Positions 41,697 to 51,129 of a DNA stretch of 64,000 nucleotides are shown piece after piece (positions within the stretch are counted from its first letter, which is position 1; the number at the start of each line of letters is the position of its first letter). The translations under genes and the position numbers were made by a program. Source of the DNA: Paraburkholderia sp. (lineage in GTDB: Bacteria; Pseudomonadota; Gammaproteobacteria; Burkholderiales; Burkholderiaceae); assembly GCF_028283785.1 (NCBI RefSeq), contig NZ_JAPWKB010000007.1, positions 1-64,000 on the forward strand, written 5' to 3'. The notes beneath the pieces were generated by a model. It did not search any database. It was not told the DNA's origin and worked only from the letters and a program-made list of their open reading frames with translations.

Positions 41697-42779
41697 ATGA
41701 AAACGAGCATGCAAAGCAAGCTCGACCAGCTGACAATCCGGCTGGCCGAACTGAACGACCTGTTGAGCCGCGAGGACATCACCGCGAATCTCGATCAATA
41801 CCGGAAACTGACGCGCGAACACGCGGAGTTGGGACCGCTCGTCGAGCAATATGCACTGTGGCGACAAGCCGCGAACGACGCCGCGACCGCGCAGGAACTG
41901 TTGTCGGACGCGTCGATGAAAGACTTCGCGGAAGAAGAGATTCGCGCGGCGCGCGACCGGATGGAGCAACTCGGCGCGCAACTGCAGAAAATGCTGCTGC
42001 CGAAAGACCCGAACGACGAACGCAATATCTTCCTCGAAATTCGCGCGGGCACGGGCGGCGACGAATCCGCGCTGTTCGCGGGCGACCTGCTGCGGATGTA
42101 TTTGCGCTTCGCGGAACGCAGTCGCTGGACCGTCGAAATGATGTCCGCCAGCGAATCCGATCTGGGCGGCTACAAGGAAGTGATCGTGCGGATCGCCGGC
42201 GAAGCCGCCTATTCGAAGCTGAAGTTCGAATCCGGCGGACATCGCGTGCAGCGCGTGCCCGCGACGGAAACGCAGGGCCGGATCCACACGTCCGCGTGCA
42301 CGGTCGCGGTGATGCCGGAAGCGGACGAAATCGGCGAAGTGGAAATCAATCCCGCCGATCTGCGAATCGACACGTTCCGCGCGTCCGGCGCGGGCGGACA
42401 GCACATCAACAAGACCGATTCGGCGGTGCGCGTCACGCACTTGCCGACCGGGATCGTCGTCGAATGTCAGGACGATCGCTCGCAGCATAAGAATAAAGAT
42501 CGCGCGCTGAAGGTTCTCGCCGCGCGAATCAAGGACAAGCAGGAACACGAGCAGCATCTGAAGGAAGCCGCCACGCGGAAAAGTCTGATCGGCTCGGGCG
42601 ACCGTTCCGAACGGATTCGCACCTACAACTTCCCACAAGGACGTCTGACGGATCACCGGATCAATCTGACGCTGTATCGCCTCGACGCACTGATGGACGG
42701 CGATCTCGACGAACTGATCGCGGCGTTGGTCAGCGAGCACCAGGCCGAATTGCTGGCGTCGCTCGGCGACGCCGACTGA
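41697..42779 (+). CDS. prfA: Peptide chain release factor 1
   Basis: This 360-residue factor terminates translation at UAA and UAG. The codon-recognition tripeptide is in [15 protein letters not shown] (PAT, about residues 187-189), and the catalytic GGQ in [15 protein letters not shown] (about residue 235), whose glutamine is methylated by PrmC. The ATG at 41697 gives the standard N terminus MKTSMQSKL. It lies 132 bases after hemA and 11 bases before prmC, the conserved hemA-prfA-prmC order. Confidence 0.95.
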   Translation: MKTSMQSKLDQLTIRLAELNDLLSREDITANLDQYRKLTREHAELGPLVEQYALWRQAANDAATAQELLSDASMKDFAEEEIRAARDRMEQLGAQLQKMLLPKDPNDERNIFLEIRAGTGGDESALFAGDLLRMYLRFAERSRWTVEMMSASESDLGGYKEVIVRIAGEAAYSKLKFESGGHRVQRVPATETQGRIHTSACTVAVMPEADEIGEVEINPADLRIDTFRASGAGGQHINKTDSAVRVTHLPTGIVVECQDDRSQHKNKDRALKVLAARIKDKQEHEQHLKEAATRKSLIGSGDRSERIRTYNFPQGRLTDHRINLTLYRLDALMDGDLDELIAALVSEHQAELLASLGDAD

Positions 42780-42790
42780 TCGCCGCCACG

Positions 42791-43651
42791 ATGACATCCG
42801 ACGTTCAAACCGCCGAAACCTTGCTGCGCGCGTCGCCGCTGCCGCTGCTCGAAGCGCGGATTCTGCTCGGGCACACGCTCGGCTGGAGCCGCACCGAGCT
42901 GATCACGCGCAGCGACCGCCCGCTCGACGCCGCCGACATCGCGCGTTTTCGTGCGCTGGAGGCGCGCCGCGTGGCCGGCGAACCGGTTGCGCAACTGGTC
43001 GGCGCGCGGGAATTTTTCGGCTTGACGTTCGAAGTCACGCCCGACGTGCTGATTCCGCGTCCGGAGACCGAATTGCTGGTCGAAACTGCGCTGAATGCGC
43101 TGGCGGGCCTGTCGCGGCCGCGCGTGCTGGATCTCGGCACCGGAACCGGTGCGATCGCGGTTGCGATTGCATCGATGCGGCCGGATGCGTCGGTGTGGGC
43201 GCTCGACCGGTCGGACGCGGCGTTGCAGGTGGCGCAGCGTAACGCGGCGGCCTTGCTCGACGCGCCGCGCCCGGGCGGCCCGCTGCACTTCACCGCAAGC
43301 GACTGGTACGCCGCCCTCGATCCCGCGCTGCGTTTCGACGTGATCGTCAGCAATCCGCCGTATATCGCGAACGGCGATCCGCATCTGGCCGAAGGCGATT
43401 TGCGCTTCGAACCGCGCGGCGCGCTCACCGACGGAGCCGACGGTCTCAGCGCGATCCGCTTGATTGTCGCGGGCGCGGCGGCCCGCTTCGACGCATCGAC
43501 CGGCGGCGTCTTGTGGATGGAGCACGGCTACGACCAGGCTGCCGACGTCCGCGCGTTGCTGACCGCGCACGGTTTCAGCGACGTCCGCTCCGAGCGTGAC
43601 CTGGCCGGCATCGAACGGATCAGCGGCGGACGGCTGCCGCGTCGCACCTGA
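42791..43651 (+). CDS. prmC: Release factor glutamine N5-methyltransferase
   Basis: This 286-residue HemK-family enzyme methylates the GGQ glutamine of RF1 and RF2. The SAM site is VLDLGTGTGAIAVAIAS (about residues 112-128) and the catalytic NPPY is in VSNPPYIANGDPHL (about residue 190). The N-terminal five-helix domain contains EARILLGHTLGWSRTEL. It is directly downstream of its substrate gene prfA. Confidence 0.94.
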   Translation: MTSDVQTAETLLRASPLPLLEARILLGHTLGWSRTELITRSDRPLDAADIARFRALEARRVAGEPVAQLVGAREFFGLTFEVTPDVLIPRPETELLVETALNALAGLSRPRVLDLGTGTGAIAVAIASMRPDASVWALDRSDAALQVAQRNAAALLDAPRPGGPLHFTASDWYAALDPALRFDVIVSNPPYIANGDPHLAEGDLRFEPRGALTDGADGLSAIRLIVAGAAARFDASTGGVLWMEHGYDQAADVRALLTAHGFSDVRSERDLAGIERISGGRLPRRT

Positions 43652-43737
43652 CGCGTCGCCGCGTCCGGTCAGTCGTAACGAAATCCGCTATCATTTCGTT
43701 CTATCTACCCAACATTTTGCGCACCGCAAGGGCAATC

Positions 43738-44049
43738 ATGGATACGCAACAACGCATCAAACAAATCGTCGACGGCAGCGATGTCGTGCTCTTCATGAAG
43801 GGCACCGCGCAATTCCCGATGTGCGGCTTCTCGGGCCGCGCCATCCAGATCCTGAAGGCGTGCAACGCCGGCGAGATCAAGACGGTCAATGTGCTGGAAG
43901 ACGAAGAAGTCCGTAGCGGCATCAAGGAATTCTCGAACTGGCCGACCATTCCGCAGCTTTACGTGAAGGGCGAGTTCATCGGCGGCTCGGACATCATGAT
44001 GGAGATGTACCAGTCCGGCGAACTGCAACAACTGTTCGCTGCGGCCTAA
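43738..44049 (+). CDS. grxD: Monothiol glutaredoxin Grx4
   Basis: This 103-residue monothiol glutaredoxin has the CGFS active site in FPMCGFSGRAIQIL (about residues 29-32) and the glutathione-binding TIPQLYVKGEFIGGSDIM. Such proteins carry [2Fe-2S] clusters with BolA partners and deliver them to targets. ATG 43738 has AAGGG upstream; an upstream in-frame start is not needed. Confidence 0.94.
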   Translation: MDTQQRIKQIVDGSDVVLFMKGTAQFPMCGFSGRAIQILKACNAGEIKTVNVLEDEEVRSGIKEFSNWPTIPQLYVKGEFIGGSDIMMEMYQSGELQQLFAAA

Positions 44050-44088
44050 ACGCGTTTGACCGATACCGTCGCAAGGACGCCGCACGCC

Positions 44089-44688
44089 ATGCAACCGCGC
44101 GCCGCGGCGCCCCGCCGGCTGATCATCGCGATCACCGGCGCGACCGGTGCCATTTATGGCATTCGCCTGATCGAGACGCTGAAGCGGCTCGGCGGCGTCG
44201 AAAGCCATTTGCTGATTTCGAGCGCAGGCTGGCTCAATATCCAGCACGAACTCCAGATGAATAAAGACGACGTCCACGCGCTCGCGGACGTCGTGCATTC
44301 GGTACGCGATGTCGGCGCGAGCATCGCATCGGGTTCGTTCGCGACCGACGGCATGATCGTCGCGCCGTGCTCGATGAAAACGCTGGCGAGCATCGCGCAC
44401 GGCATGTCGGATAACCTGATAGCCCGCGCCGCCGATGTCACGCTGAAAGAGCGCCGCCGCCTCGTCCTGATGGTGCGCGAAACGCCATTCAATCTCGCGC
44501 ATCTGCGCAATATGACCGCCGTCACCGAAATGGGCGGCATCATCTTCCCGCCGCTGCCGGCGTTCTACCAGAAACCCGCGTCGATCGACGAACTGGTCGA
44601 CCATACCGTCGCGCGCGTGCTCGATCTGTTTGCGCTGGGTCCGGCTTTGTCGCCCGCTTGGGCGGGATTGAACCAGCCTCAAGATTGA
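44089..44688 (+). CDS. ubiX: Flavin prenyltransferase UbiX
   Basis: This 199-residue enzyme makes prenylated FMN, the cofactor of UbiD-type decarboxylases in ubiquinone synthesis. Family motifs are IIAITGATGAIYGIRLIETL (about residues 12-31), VAPCSMKTLASIAHGMSDNLIARAADVTLKERR and METP-like VRETPFN. The ATG at 44089 has AAGGA about 12 bases upstream; a TTG at 44056 would add 11 residues. It follows grxD by 39 bases. Confidence 0.92.
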   Translation: MQPRAAAPRRLIIAITGATGAIYGIRLIETLKRLGGVESHLLISSAGWLNIQHELQMNKDDVHALADVVHSVRDVGASIASGSFATDGMIVAPCSMKTLASIAHGMSDNLIARAADVTLKERRRLVLMVRETPFNLAHLRNMTAVTEMGGIIFPPLPAFYQKPASIDELVDHTVARVLDLFALGPALSPAWAGLNQPQD

Positions 44689-44751
44689 GCGGCCGCGTCG
44701 CTATACGCGATTGCGAACACCGGCGACACAATCAATTCCACTTCCGGCCGT

Positions 44752-44779
44752 TTATCAAACGGGAGTGCGGCTCTATATT
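44752..44779 (+). promoter_or_regulatory. Candidate promoter of the dioxygenase gene
   Basis: TTATCA (44752-44757), a 16-base spacer and TATATT (44774-44779) form a fair sigma-70 pair, 47 bases before the ATG of the LigB-like gene. Confidence 0.45.
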
Positions 44780-44826
44780 GGCAGTAACCCACACTTTTTG
44801 CCGCGCTCATCCGCGAGCCTGCTGCC

Positions 44827-45612
44827 ATGAACCGTGTTCCGTCGCTGTATCTGTCCCACGGCGCGCCGACGCTGCCGATCGATCCTTCGTTGCCGTCCGT
44901 CGAATTCGCGACGCTGTCGCAACATATTCCGCGTCCTGAATCCGTGTTGATGCTGTCCGCGCATTGGGGCACCGCGCAACCGGTCGCGAGCATTTCGACG
45001 CAGCCAGAAACCATCCACGACTTCTACGGCTTTCCGCGCGCGCTGTACGAGATCCAGTATCCGGCGCCCGGCGCGCCGCAGGTCGCGGAGCGCGCCGCCG
45101 CGCTGCTCGGCGAGCAAGGCATCGCGACCGCCACGCATCCGTACGGGCTCGATCACGGCGCCTGGGTACCGATGCTGCTGCTATTCCCGCAAGCCGATGT
45201 GCCGGTCGCGCAGTTGTCGATTCAGCCGCGGATGGATGCCGCGCACCATTTCCGGATCGGACGGGCGTTGCGTGCGCTGCGCGACGACGGCGTGATGGTG
45301 ATCGGTTCGGGCCAGATCACGCACAATCTGCGCGCCGCCGATTTCTCCGCGCGTCCGGAAGACGCCGATCCGCGTGTCGATGAATTTACCGGCTGGTTCG
45401 AAGCGCGCCTCGCCGAGCGCGATATCGACGCGTTGCTCGACTATCGACGCCAGGCGCCGCATGCCGTGCTGATGCACCCGACCGACGAGCATCTGTTGCC
45501 GGTTTTCGCCGCACTCGGTGCCGCCGACGACGATTACACGCTGGGGATTCAATCGTTGGGGACGTATCAGAAGTCGCTGGCAATGACGAACTACGTGTTC
45601 GGCACGGCCTGA
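44827..45612 (+). CDS. LigB-type extradiol ring-cleavage dioxygenase (DODA-like)
   Basis: This 261-residue class III extradiol dioxygenase resembles E. coli YgiD and plant 4,5-DOPA dioxygenase. Putative metal-binding histidines lie in LSHGAPTLPID (residue 11), MLSAHWG and THPYGLDHGAWVPM (about residue 115), with another in GSGQITHNLR. It would open a catechol ring with O2 and Fe2+ or Zn2+; the physiological substrate is unknown. It is followed by a strong bidirectional terminator. Confidence 0.85.
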   Translation: MNRVPSLYLSHGAPTLPIDPSLPSVEFATLSQHIPRPESVLMLSAHWGTAQPVASISTQPETIHDFYGFPRALYEIQYPAPGAPQVAERAAALLGEQGIATATHPYGLDHGAWVPMLLLFPQADVPVAQLSIQPRMDAAHHFRIGRALRALRDDGVMVIGSGQITHNLRAADFSARPEDADPRVDEFTGWFEARLAERDIDALLDYRRQAPHAVLMHPTDEHLLPVFAALGAADDDYTLGIQSLGTYQKSLAMTNYVFGTA

Positions 45613-45628
45613 GCTCGAGCGCCCAACA

Positions 45629-45664
45629 AAAAGCCCGCCTGAACATCCGTTCAGGCGGGCTTTT
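45629..45664. terminator. Bidirectional intrinsic terminator
   Basis: AAAAGCCCGCCTGAAC and GTTCAGGCGGGCTTTT pair perfectly over 16 bases around ATCC, with A and T tracts outside. It serves the plus-strand dioxygenase gene and the convergent minus-strand permease gene. Confidence 0.95.
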
Positions 45665-45696
45665 CTACGCGTTGCGCGGATCGACCGCGCGGACGT

Positions 45697-47292
45697 TCAG
45701 TGCGAACCGATGCCGTCGAGCACTTCGTCGTGCGTCAGGCGCTCGTCCAGATATTCCGAACGATAGCCGGTGTGCACGCCCCAGTAGTAGAACACCAGCG
45801 CGAACACGATCACGACGCCCATATCCCAGCCGTAGGGAATCACGTTGTGACCGCCGAACTCCTTGCTGCCGATCAACGACAGGATCGCCATCACCGGCAA
45901 ATACGCGACCAGCCACCACGCGGCCTTCAGATCGCGGCCCCAGCCGGAGAAGCCCGACTTCGCCTGGAAATAGAAGTAGACCGGCAGCGCGACGACCATC
46001 AACAGGATGATTTCGCCCGTCAGCGGCCATTTCGCCCAGTACAGGATCAGCGACGCGCAGACGAACGCGAACGGCGCGATGGCCTTCATGCCGGGAATCG
46101 TCAGCGGACGTTCGAGGTCCGTTGCCGTGCGGCGCAGCGCCATCAGGCTGATCGGGCCGGTCAGGTAGGAAATCACCGTCGCAACCGAAATCACCGCCGC
46201 CAGCGAGCTCCAGCCGCGGAAGAAGAACATGAAAATGAACGACACCAGCAGGTTGAACCACATGGCCTGACGCGGCACGCCGTAGAACGGATGCACGTTG
46301 CCGAACATCTTCGGCATCGTGTTATTGCGTTCCATTGCGTAGATCATGCGGGTCGTGGTGGCCATGTAGGTCGTGCCGGTACCGCTCGGGCTGACGAAGG
46401 CATCCACGTACAACAGGATGGCCAGCCAGTTCAGGTTCAGCGCGATCGCCAGTTCCGCGAACGGCGACGCGAAATTGAAGTGGCTCCAGCCCTTCATCAC
46501 GTCAGCCGGATTCACGGCGCCGATATACGCGATTTGCAGCAGCACATAGATGACGAGCGCCAGCAAGATCGAGCCGATCACCGCGAACGGCACGCTTTTG
46601 GACGGATTGCGCGCTTCGCCGGCCAGGTTGATCGGGCTCTGGAAACCGTTGAACGCGAACACGATGCCGCTCGTCGCGACCGCCGTGAACACCGCCGACC
46701 AGCCGTACGGCGCGAACGTGCTCGCCTCGCCGAAGTTTTCGTGGTGGAAGCCCGTCAGCATCAAACCGGCGATCGTCGCGCCCGGAATGATGAACTTGAA
46801 GACCGTGATTGCCGAATTGGCGCGCGCGAACAGCTTGACGCCCCAGTAGTTCAGCACGAAATAGATGATCACCAGCCCCGCGGACAGGAACAGCCCGTTT
46901 CTGGTGAGTGATCCGTCGATGTACAGGTCGTGCGCCCACTGATACGGCCACGTGCTCATATATTGAATCGAGGCTTCGGCCTCAATCGGGATCACGGAAA
47001 CGATCGCGATCCAGTTGGCCCACGCGCTGATAAACCCGACCAGCGCGCCGTGCGAATAGCGCGCGTAACGCACCATGCCGCCGGACTCGGGGAACATCGC
47101 GCCGAGTTCGGCATAGGTCAACGCAATCGCCAGAATCACGACCGCGCCAATGACCCACGCGCAGATTGCCGCGGGTCCTGCAATTTTTGCGGCCTTCCAC
47201 GCACCGAACAGCCAGCCCGATCCGATGATCGAACCGAGTCCTGTCAGCAATAGCGCGAACGGCCCGATGTTCCGTTGAATAGAACTTTTCAC
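45697..47292 (-). CDS. APC-superfamily amino acid permease
   Basis: This 531-residue secondary transporter has about 12-14 membrane helices and the APC signature near the N terminus (LLLTGLGSIIGSGWLFGAWKAAKIAGPAA). It resembles the aspartate/proton symporter branch, but the substrate is not determined. I choose the GTG at 47292 because CAGGAG sits five bases upstream. An ATG 24 codons earlier has no site and adds a charged, non-family stretch. It is transcribed away from the cold-shock gene. Confidence 0.85.
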   Translation of the reverse strand: MKSSIQRNIGPFALLLTGLGSIIGSGWLFGAWKAAKIAGPAAICAWVIGAVVILAIALTYAELGAMFPESGGMVRYARYSHGALVGFISAWANWIAIVSVIPIEAEASIQYMSTWPYQWAHDLYIDGSLTRNGLFLSAGLVIIYFVLNYWGVKLFARANSAITVFKFIIPGATIAGLMLTGFHHENFGEASTFAPYGWSAVFTAVATSGIVFAFNGFQSPINLAGEARNPSKSVPFAVIGSILLALVIYVLLQIAYIGAVNPADVMKGWSHFNFASPFAELAIALNLNWLAILLYVDAFVSPSGTGTTYMATTTRMIYAMERNNTMPKMFGNVHPFYGVPRQAMWFNLLVSFIFMFFFRGWSSLAAVISVATVISYLTGPISLMALRRTATDLERPLTIPGMKAIAPFAFVCASLILYWAKWPLTGEIILLMVVALPVYFYFQAKSGFSGWGRDLKAAWWLVAYLPVMAILSLIGSKEFGGHNVIPYGWDMGVVIVFALVFYYWGVHTGYRSEYLDERLTHDEVLDGIGSH

Positions 47293-47540
47293 GTCTTCTC
47301 CTGTATCAAAACCATGTCGGCACCGCGTGGCATCGCTTATGGCGGTGAGGACGGTGACGAGCACGGCATGGGCACCTTCCAGTGCAACCCATCCCCGCGC
47401 GGCGCGTAGTTTAACGGTTGCACCGGCGCAATGCGGTGAAACCGAGGGTTCTCCCTAAGTAAAAATCCCGGCGAACAGCAAGATTTGTAAGCAAGCAATC
47501 CACTTGGCATGGCCGATCTTGTAAAGATTTGCGGGCACTG
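47293..47540. other. Gap upstream of permease and cold-shock gene
   Basis: This stretch and the leader beyond it (to 47716) hold no gene that I can support. It should contain the permease promoter on the minus strand; no clear pair of boxes was found for it. Confidence 0.5.
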
Positions 47541-47569
47541 TTGACCTTCTCTCGAAATGGCCGTATAAC
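47541..47569 (+). promoter_or_regulatory. Promoter of the cold-shock gene
   Basis: TTGACC (47541-47546), 17 bases, TATAAC (47564-47569). Initiation near 47577 gives a 5' untranslated region of about 140 bases. Long leaders are typical of cspA-type mRNAs, where leader structure controls translation with temperature. Confidence 0.75.
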
Positions 47570-47716
47570 GTTCGGGCAGGATTTCAAGCGGCGAGTGAAT
47601 TGGTCTTTCGTAGTTCGCCCATCAACGGTACTCCGGTTGGTCCCATTACCCCCTTCCTTGATTTTCATGCACCCATTGGGCTTCGGCCTTATTCACCATC
47701 TTTAGGAACAAGTAAT

Positions 47717-47920
47717 ATGGAAACCGGTACCGTCAAGTGGTTCAATGACGCAAAGGGCTTTGGCTTCATCACGCCGGACGGCGGTGGCGAAGATCTGTTC
47801 GCGCATTTCTCGGAAATCCGCACGGAAGGCTTCAAGACGCTGCAAGAAAACCAAAAGGTTACGTTTGAAGTCAAGACGGGCCCGAAGGGCAAGCAAGCCG
47901 CTAACATCAAGCCGGTGTAA
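47717..47920 (+). CDS. Cold-shock protein, CspA family
   Basis: This 67-residue single cold-shock domain has both RNA-binding motifs, [12 protein letters not shown] (RNP1, residues 13-24) and DLFAHFSEI (RNP2-like). It acts as an RNA chaperone. The start [11 protein letters not shown] is the family standard. It is preceded by a long leader and followed by an intrinsic terminator, so it is monocistronic. Whether it is cold-induced cannot be told. Confidence 0.95.
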   Translation: METGTVKWFNDAKGFGFITPDGGGEDLFAHFSEIRTEGFKTLQENQKVTFEVKTGPKGKQAANIKPV

Positions 47921-47945
47921 GCGCGCAGCTTCCTTCTGGACGCTA

Positions 47946-47972
47946 AAAACCCCGCCTCGGCGGGGTTTTTTT
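47946..47972 (+). terminator. Intrinsic terminator of the cold-shock gene
   Basis: AAAACCCCGCC and GGCGGGGTTTT pair around TC and are followed by a T tract to 47972. Confidence 0.95.
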
Positions 47973-48109
47973 ATGTCTATTGCAATTGCAAAGCGCATTC
48001 ACGTTATGAATGATTGATTCATTTGAACCAATCATGAAACACACGCACCGCAGATGAATCAATACGTATTTTTTACGTGAAGCGCTTTCAATTGATTTGA
48101 TTTGGACGG

Positions 48110-49360
48110 TTATTGAAAGATCCGTCGTGCGTGAATACCGAGTCCAGTCGCGACACTGGCAAGTCGGTCGCCGAATACCGGTCGCGCATCCGGAAATGCA
48201 CCCGCGAGCGCACCCGACAAGAACGCAAGTCCGGTCGAACCGCCGGTAAAGTACACCGCGCTGACATCGCGCGGCGCGACGCCCGCTGCCTGGACCGTAT
48301 CCCGCGCCGCCTGAACGATGCGCAAGGTTTCGTCCTGACCCGACTTGATCAGTTGCGCTTCGTCAAAAGCCAGGCGCAAATCGTCTTCGACCTGATCCAG
48401 ATCGATGATCGTTTCCCCGCCCGCCGCCACGCCGATCTTCGCCTCTTCCGCGCGCGCGGCCAGCGCGTGACCCAGACGTTGCTCGACCACCCGCATCAGA
48501 CGGTCGTGATGACGCGTTTGCGTGAACAGATGACGCATCAGGCTCAGTTCGTTGACGCGCTTCGGTCCGTAGACCGTGTTAATCAGATGCCACGTCGCGA
48601 GGTCGAAGTAGATGCGGTTCGGGATTTCGCGGCCGTTGGGATCGAGCGACTGGTAACCCAGTTCACGCAGAACCGTCGCGAGTTCGACGCGCCGGTCGAA
48701 ATCGGTTCCCGCAACGTGCACGCCGTGATGCGCCAGCACATCGTCCTTGCGCTCGATCCGATGCATCCGCTCCGGCCCCACGCGCACCAGCGAGAAGTCC
48801 GACGTACCACCGCCAATATCGGCGACCAGCACGAGACCTTCTTCCGTCAGATGCGATTCGTAATCGAACGCAGCTGCGATCGGCTCATACTGAAAATGAA
48901 TCTCGCGAAATCCGACCGACCGCGCCGCCGCTTCCAGCTGCGACTGCGCCATCGCGTCGGCGCGCGGATCTTCATCGACGAAGAACACCGGACGGCCGAG
49001 CACCGCGCGCGAAATCGCGCTTCCAGCGCTCTTCTCTGCCGATTTTTTCAAATGATCGACGAAGATAGCGATTACATCGGTGTATTTGATCGCAGATCCG
49101 TCACCGAGATCCGTCGAGTTTTCCGCCAGCGGCGAACCGAGAATGCTCTTCATCGAGCGCATCAAACGGCCGTCGAAGCCGTCTATATACGCTTCGAGCG
49201 CGGCACGGCCGTACTCGCGCGTGTTCTCGTCGGTGTTGAAAAAGACGGAAGTGGGCAGCGTCGTGTACGCGCCTTCGACGGGCGCAAGGCGCAGCGCAGC
49301 GCCATCAGGCACGGCGACGGCCGAATTCGAGGTGCCGAAGTCAATCGCGCAATAAGTCAT
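48110..49360 (-). CDS. Hsp70-family ATPase, YegD-like
   Basis: This 416-residue actin-fold ATPase is related to the DnaK nucleotide-binding domain, with phosphate-1 IDFGTSNSAVAV (residues 5-16), phosphate-2 ADIGGGTSDFSLV (about residue 193) and adenosine motif FTGGSTGLAFLSGAL. It stops after the ATPase domain and lacks the peptide-binding domain and lid, like E. coli YegD. Client and partners are unknown, and no DnaJ or GrpE gene is near. No strong ribosome binding site is seen before ATG 49360. Confidence 0.82.
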   Translation of the reverse strand: MTYCAIDFGTSNSAVAVPDGAALRLAPVEGAYTTLPTSVFFNTDENTREYGRAALEAYIDGFDGRLMRSMKSILGSPLAENSTDLGDGSAIKYTDVIAIFVDHLKKSAEKSAGSAISRAVLGRPVFFVDEDPRADAMAQSQLEAAARSVGFREIHFQYEPIAAAFDYESHLTEEGLVLVADIGGGTSDFSLVRVGPERMHRIERKDDVLAHHGVHVAGTDFDRRVELATVLRELGYQSLDPNGREIPNRIYFDLATWHLINTVYGPKRVNELSLMRHLFTQTRHHDRLMRVVEQRLGHALAARAEEAKIGVAAGGETIIDLDQVEDDLRLAFDEAQLIKSGQDETLRIVQAARDTVQAAGVAPRDVSAVYFTGGSTGLAFLSGALAGAFPDARPVFGDRLASVATGLGIHARRIFQ

Positions 49361-49543
49361 GGCAGGGGATCGCCGCTGAGGGCTGGCGCGCACAGAAAGG
49401 GGAGCGGCTTTGTAACACGAAAGCGCGCCGGGTATCAACAACGTCGACGGCGCTCGGACGCGGTCGACGGACGGAACAGAATTTGCTCATTTGCGCAGCA
49501 TATGTCGCCAAATTGTACTTAAACGAACAGGAGACAGGCAGCA

Positions 49544-51040
49544 ATGATCGAACCCGCCGCCGCGGACGCCCACGCTCACGTCACCACCGACGCCGCCGCA
49601 ACGAAGGCGGCCATCGTCGAAACCAACCTGCCCGCGCGGCTCGACCGCTTGCCGTGGGGCCGTTTCCATTCGCTGATCGTCGTCGCGCTCGGTGTGACAT
49701 GGCTGCTCGACGGGCTCGAAGTCACGCTGGCGGGATCGGTGGCGAGCGCGCTGAAATCCAGTCCGACGCTGCACTTCAGCAACGCCGATGTCGGTCTCGC
49801 CGGTAGCGCTTACATTGCTGGAGCGGTATTGGGCGCACTCGGATTCGGCTGGCTCACCGACCGGCTCGGCCGTCGCAAGCTGTTCTTCATCACGCTCGCG
49901 TTGTATCTGGCGGCGACCGCGGCCACCGCACTGTCGTGGAATCTGGCCAGCTTCCTGATGTTTCGCTTTTTGACGGGCGCGGGAATCGGCGGCGAATACA
50001 CGGCCATCAACTCCACCATTCAGGAATTTACACCGGCGCGCGTGCGCGGCTGGACCGATCTCGGTATCAACGGCACGTTCTGGGTGGGCGCGGCGCTCGG
50101 CGCGGGCGGTTCGCTGGTGTTGCTCGATCCGAACCTGCTGCCGCCCGATTACGGCTGGCGCGCGTGCTTTTTTATCGGCGCGGTGCTCGCGCTGGCCATT
50201 CTGCCGATGCGCGTCTGGGTGCCCGAAAGTCCGCGCTGGCTGATCACACACGGCGATCACGACGAAGCGCGCGGCATCGTCGAGGCGATCGAAACGCGCT
50301 TTCGCAACGAAGGCCATACGCTGACGGACGATCCGGACACCAGCCTGAAACTGCGCGCGCGCGACCACACGCCGCTCGGTGAAGTGTTTCGCGCGCTGTT
50401 CGTCGTGCACCGGCGCCGCGCGCTGGTCGGTTTGTCGCTGATGACCGCGCAGGCGTTTTTCTACAACGCGATCTTTTTCACCTACGCGCTGGTGCTGACC
50501 GATTTCTATCAGGTGCCCGGCGACCATATCGGCTGGTATCTGCTGCCGTTCGCGCTCGGCAATTTCCTCGGACCGTTGCTGCTCGGCCGTCTGTTCGACG
50601 TGATCGGACGACGCAAGATGATCGCGACGACTTATGCGCTTTCCGGCATATTGCTGACCGTCAGCGGTTACGCCTTCGAACAGCAATGGCTGAACGTGAC
50701 GCAGCAAACCATCGCGTGGATGGTGATCTTCTTCTTTGCGTCGGCGGCGGCGAGTTCGGCGTATCTGACCGTCAGCGAATCGTTTCCGCTGGAAATTCGC
50801 GCGCTGGCGATCGCGGTTTTTTACGCGTTTGGAACGGCGCTGGGCGGCATTGCCGGGCCGGCGTTCTTCGGGCGGCTGATCGACACGCATCAGCGCAGCG
50901 AGGTGTTCACCGGCTATCTGGTCGGTTCTGCGCTGATGATTTTTGCGGCGGTCGTCGCCGCGATCTGGGGCGTCGATGCAGAACGGAAATCGCTGGAAAG
51001 TGTGGCCGCGCCATTGTCGGCGGTGAGTGCGGACGAATGA
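49544..51040 (+). CDS. MFS transporter, metabolite:proton symporter type
   Basis: This 498-residue transporter has 12 membrane segments. The loop 2-3 motif is GWLTDRLGRRKLF (about residues 100-112), repeated in the second half as GRLFDVIGRRKM, and VPESPRWLI follows helix 6 as in sugar-porter and aromatic-acid families. A long polar N terminus (about 40 residues) precedes helix 1. AGGAG precedes the ATG. It is monocistronic with a clear terminator. Substrate unknown. Confidence 0.82.
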   Translation: MIEPAAADAHAHVTTDAAATKAAIVETNLPARLDRLPWGRFHSLIVVALGVTWLLDGLEVTLAGSVASALKSSPTLHFSNADVGLAGSAYIAGAVLGALGFGWLTDRLGRRKLFFITLALYLAATAATALSWNLASFLMFRFLTGAGIGGEYTAINSTIQEFTPARVRGWTDLGINGTFWVGAALGAGGSLVLLDPNLLPPDYGWRACFFIGAVLALAILPMRVWVPESPRWLITHGDHDEARGIVEAIETRFRNEGHTLTDDPDTSLKLRARDHTPLGEVFRALFVVHRRRALVGLSLMTAQAFFYNAIFFTYALVLTDFYQVPGDHIGWYLLPFALGNFLGPLLLGRLFDVIGRRKMIATTYALSGILLTVSGYAFEQQWLNVTQQTIAWMVIFFFASAAASSAYLTVSESFPLEIRALAIAVFYAFGTALGGIAGPAFFGRLIDTHQRSEVFTGYLVGSALMIFAAVVAAIWGVDAERKSLESVAAPLSAVSADE

Positions 51041-51067
51041 CTTCGTAACCGACGGCGTACGCACGAT

Positions 51068-51106
51068 AAAAAACGCGTGCCTCAGCGATGAGGTCACGCG
51101 TTTTTT
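51068..51106. terminator. Intrinsic terminator between MFS and nitroreductase genes
   Basis: AAAAAACGCGTG…CTCA and TGAG…CACGCGTTTTTT pair around GCGA with one mismatch. A and T tracts on either side allow it to act on both convergent genes. Confidence 0.9.
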
Positions 51107-51129
51107 AATCCGTTGCGGCCGGAACAGCT

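Noticed and set aside
40277..42490. A 737-codon frame running from hemA through prfA
   Set aside because: It is the product of the hemA frame break; after 41003 it reads out of frame through hemA and prfA.
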